Of a DNA stretch of 64,000 bases, positions 62,348 to 64,000 are shown piece by piece. Location of the stretch: contig JAFAIM010000019.1 in NCBI GenBank assembly GCA_019236735.1, forward strand, positions 107,756 to 171,755. The letters run 5' to 3'. The notes beneath the pieces were generated by a model that was given only the letters and a program-made list of their open reading frames with translations, was not told where the DNA came from and ran no database searches. The translations under genes and the position numbers were made by a program. The stretch's first letter is position 1. Each line of letters opens with the position of its first letter. The stretch comes from Burkholderiaceae bacterium. GTDB lineage: Bacteria; Pseudomonadota; Gammaproteobacteria; Burkholderiales; Burkholderiaceae_F.

Positions 62348-63189
62348 CCGATCGACCGGAAACCTTGCCGCCCGAGGCGATGCGCCTGCGCGCCGCGCAT
62401 CGACAGCTCGACGAGCGGCCCGCGCCGGCGGTGCGGGCCGCGATCCTGCGGGCGGCGGCTGCCCATGCGCACGGCGAACCCGTTGCGCAGCCAGCAAGCG
62501 TGCGGGCCGGGTCGCTGCGATGGTTGTTCCGTTGGAGGCCGGGGGCGGCTGCAGGGGCAACCGTCGCGGTAGCGCTGCTGGCGGTCGGACTGGTCGTTCA
62601 CGTCGAACGCCAGCTGCCGGGCGAGATCCCGGTGGAGAAACGCTCTGGGATGTCTGCGGACCTGCAGAAAGCGGCGCCGGTCGCCTCGCCACCCGTTGCC
62701 TCGCCGCCGGCTGCGTCCCCGCCGGCTTCATTGGCACTGCCTGCAAAGAAACAGCTTGCACCGGCAGCGGCCGTCAAAGCGGAGAGTACGAGGTCCGAAG
62801 GCAAGCCTGTCTCGCCCGATCGAGCCAGCGACGAGCGCGAGCGCTTCGCCTCGCCCGCTGCTGCTGGACAAGATGTTGCCGGTGCCGCGGAAGCGGCGAA
62901 GGCTCCTGCGACCGCACCGGCCGCTCCCGCGCTGTCGCGTGCCCGGATGGCTCCTGCACAAGCGCCGCCCGCTCCTGCGGCGTCATCCGCTGCTCCGACT
63001 CCGCTCGGACGCGCGTCCGCAGCGCGCGAGAGCGCGGCCGAGGAACCCGCGTCGTCGCCGCAGAATTGGCTGCGCCGAATCGTCGAGCTGCGCCGAACGG
63101 GACTCGACCAGCAGGCCGATGCCGAGCTCGCGAAGTTCCGTGCCGCCTATCCCGATGTGCCAGTGCCGGAGGCTGCGCTGAGAAAGTGA
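62344..63189 (+). CDS. Membrane-bound anti-sigma-like protein
   Basis: The 281-residue protein has a cytosolic N-terminal part (LRAAHRQLDERPAPAVRAAI), one membrane helix (AGATVAVALLAVGLVVHVER, about residues 71-90), and a long Ala/Pro-rich periplasmic stretch. A short C-terminal domain follows (WLRRIVELRRTGLDQQADAE, LAKFRAAYPDVPVPEAALRK). This architecture and the position after an ECF sigma gene suggest an anti-sigma factor; the classical zinc motif is not seen. It starts at GTG 62344, coupled through the mini-ORF. Confidence 0.75.
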   Translation: MTDRPETLPPEAMRLRAAHRQLDERPAPAVRAAILRAAAAHAHGEPVAQPASVRAGSLRWLFRWRPGAAAGATVAVALLAVGLVVHVERQLPGEIPVEKRSGMSADLQKAAPVASPPVASPPAASPPASLALPAKKQLAPAAAVKAESTRSEGKPVSPDRASDERERFASPAAAGQDVAGAAEAAKAPATAPAAPALSRARMAPAQAPPAPAASSAAPTPLGRASAARESAAEEPASSPQNWLRRIVELRRTGLDQQADAELAKFRAAYPDVPVPEAALRK

Positions 63190-63210
63190 ATCGCGTCCGC
63201 CAGGACGAAG

Positions 63211-63777
63211 CTACTGTGCGGCTGCCTCGACCGCGATGGAGATCGCCACCTCGTCGCTCACGCCCGGAGCGTACAGATCGAGGCCGAAGTCGCTGCGCTT
63301 GACCGTAGCCGTCGCGTTGGCCCCGATCTCATCCTTCTTCGACAGCGGATTGGGCCCGAGCTTGTAGCCGGTTACCTTTAACGTAACCGGCTTGGTCACA
63401 CCCTTCAGTGTGAGGTTGCCGTTAATCGATACCGGTGTGTCCCCATCGAATGCGACCGAGGTCGACTGGAACGTCGCGGTCGGAAACTGGGCGGAGTCGA
63501 AGAAATCCGGTTTTTGCAGGTGCTCGTTCAGCTTCGGCGAAATCGTGTCGATCGACGTCGTGTCGATCACGACGTTGACGGAACCGGTCTTCGCGGTGCG
63601 ATCCAGGACGATCTTGCCGCTGGTCTTGTTGAAGCGCGCAGTCTGGACCGAGAAGCCGAAATGGCTGTAGGAGAAGCTCGGGTTGGTATGGTTGTTGTCG
63701 ATGACGAAGGTTTCGGGCGCGGCCAGGGCCGGAGCAGACAGGCAGATCGCCATTGCTGCGGGCAACAGACGTTTCAT
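63211..63777 (-). CDS. YceI-family periplasmic lipid-binding protein
   Basis: The 188-residue protein has a signal peptide (ending ALAAP) and the YceI lipocalin-like barrel: VIDNNHTNPSFSYSHFGFSV, DTISPKLNEHLQKPDFFDSA, LTLKGVTKPVTLKV, VKRSDFGLDLYAPGVSDEV. YceI proteins bind polyprenyl lipids. ATG 63777 has GGAAGGA upstream; the frame runs on to 63801. It converges on the anti-sigma gene with 21 bp between stops. Confidence 0.92.
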   Translation of the reverse strand: MKRLLPAAMAICLSAPALAAPETFVIDNNHTNPSFSYSHFGFSVQTARFNKTSGKIVLDRTAKTGSVNVVIDTTSIDTISPKLNEHLQKPDFFDSAQFPTATFQSTSVAFDGDTPVSINGNLTLKGVTKPVTLKVTGYKLGPNPLSKKDEIGANATATVKRSDFGLDLYAPGVSDEVAISIAVEAAAQ

Positions 63778-64000
63778 CAGGGAATCCTTCCAGGATGGCA
63801 CAAGACCGAAAGCACCAATCGTAGCAACGGATGGACTAGCCCGGGTTAGCCAAAGATGAGAGCGTTTCGCTGACAGCCGACCCAGCCAGACTGCGGTCGC
63901 CCCGGGGAAACTCCCCCGCTCGGGCAGAGAAGCCGGGGCGAGGGCGTCAGAGGTTAGCTAGCCACCTGCCGGAGCTCGCTATACTGCGGCTCGGAGAAGA

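Noticed and set aside
63980..63985. TATACT as a -10 box for a gene beyond the window end
   Set aside because: No -35 sequence at acceptable spacing and the gene itself is outside the window, so it cannot be supported.
1..64000. tRNA, rRNA, CRISPR array or prophage
   Set aside because: The intergenic regions were read for cloverleaf arms, regular spacers and phage genes; none was found.

Overview
The window is about 64 kb of high-GC (roughly two-thirds G+C by eye), densely coding DNA from a chromosome that looks betaproteobacterial, most likely Burkholderiales. The reasons are the hemA-prfA-prmC-grxD-ubiX gene order, the mix of TRAP, Liv-type and FTR1 transporters, the selenoneine genes, and the many one- to four-base stop/start overlaps. 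I see no rRNA, tRNA, CRISPR array, phage module or intact insertion sequence. The only mobile-looking items are a 170-bp inverted-repeat (MITE-like) element and one REP-like palindrome.

Layout. 1-5.8 kb: end of an unknown gene, an MmgE/PrpD protein, two tandem TRAP substrate-binding proteins and one DctQM permease pair. 5.9-7.6 kb: a protein with a transposase-type helix-turn-helix joined to a long Pro/Thr-rich linker and a new C-terminal domain, then a secreted protein of unknown role. 7.8-15.8 kb: an AMP-forming acyl-CoA ligase with a complete branched-chain-type ABC importer (G, F, K, H, M), then a fused OpuAC-OpuAB osmolyte-type binding protein/permease without its own ATPase. 16-24 kb: a DUF1097 membrane protein and a selenium locus made of cytochrome b561, two PhnE-like permeases, a PhnC-like ATPase, a PhnD/selenate-type binding protein and SenA on the minus strand, and SenB-SenC(SelD) on the plus strand, divergent across only 17 bp. 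24.1-30 kb: fdhD, mobA and a cytosolic NAD-linked formate dehydrogenase (fused gamma-beta subunit plus alpha). 30-35 kb: two envelope proteins, the MITE, a phenylacetate-CoA-ligase-like enzyme, a Vgb-type propeller, ubiX and grxD. 35.5-39.1 kb: prmC, prfA, hemA. 39.3-42.2 kb: a probable Fur-controlled cupredoxin/FTR1 iron importer, an outer-membrane protein and an EamA exporter. 42.3-50.5 kb: the complete kdp K+ locus with two extra small ORFs. 50.5-64 kb: a propeller lipoprotein, hemerythrin, secreted esterase, mnmC, a CoA-transferase/GntP group, an ECF sigma/anti-sigma operon and a YceI protein.

Two systems stand out. The first is the selenium locus. Selenoneine synthase sits at the head of what looks like one operon with the importer and a cytochrome b561, while the selenosugar synthase and selenophosphate synthetase are transcribed the other way. 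The second is a repeated intercistronic cassette found three times (livG/livF, kdpA/kdpB, sigma/anti-sigma). Each copy is a mini-ORF of 16-22 codons whose start overlaps the upstream stop and whose stop overlaps the downstream start. The copies share nucleotide blocks such as GTTCGGGTCTTTT and CTAAC. Two copies also share a small hairpin and differ by compensating frame shifts, which suggests selection for an RNA element and for frame-correct coupling rather than for the peptide.
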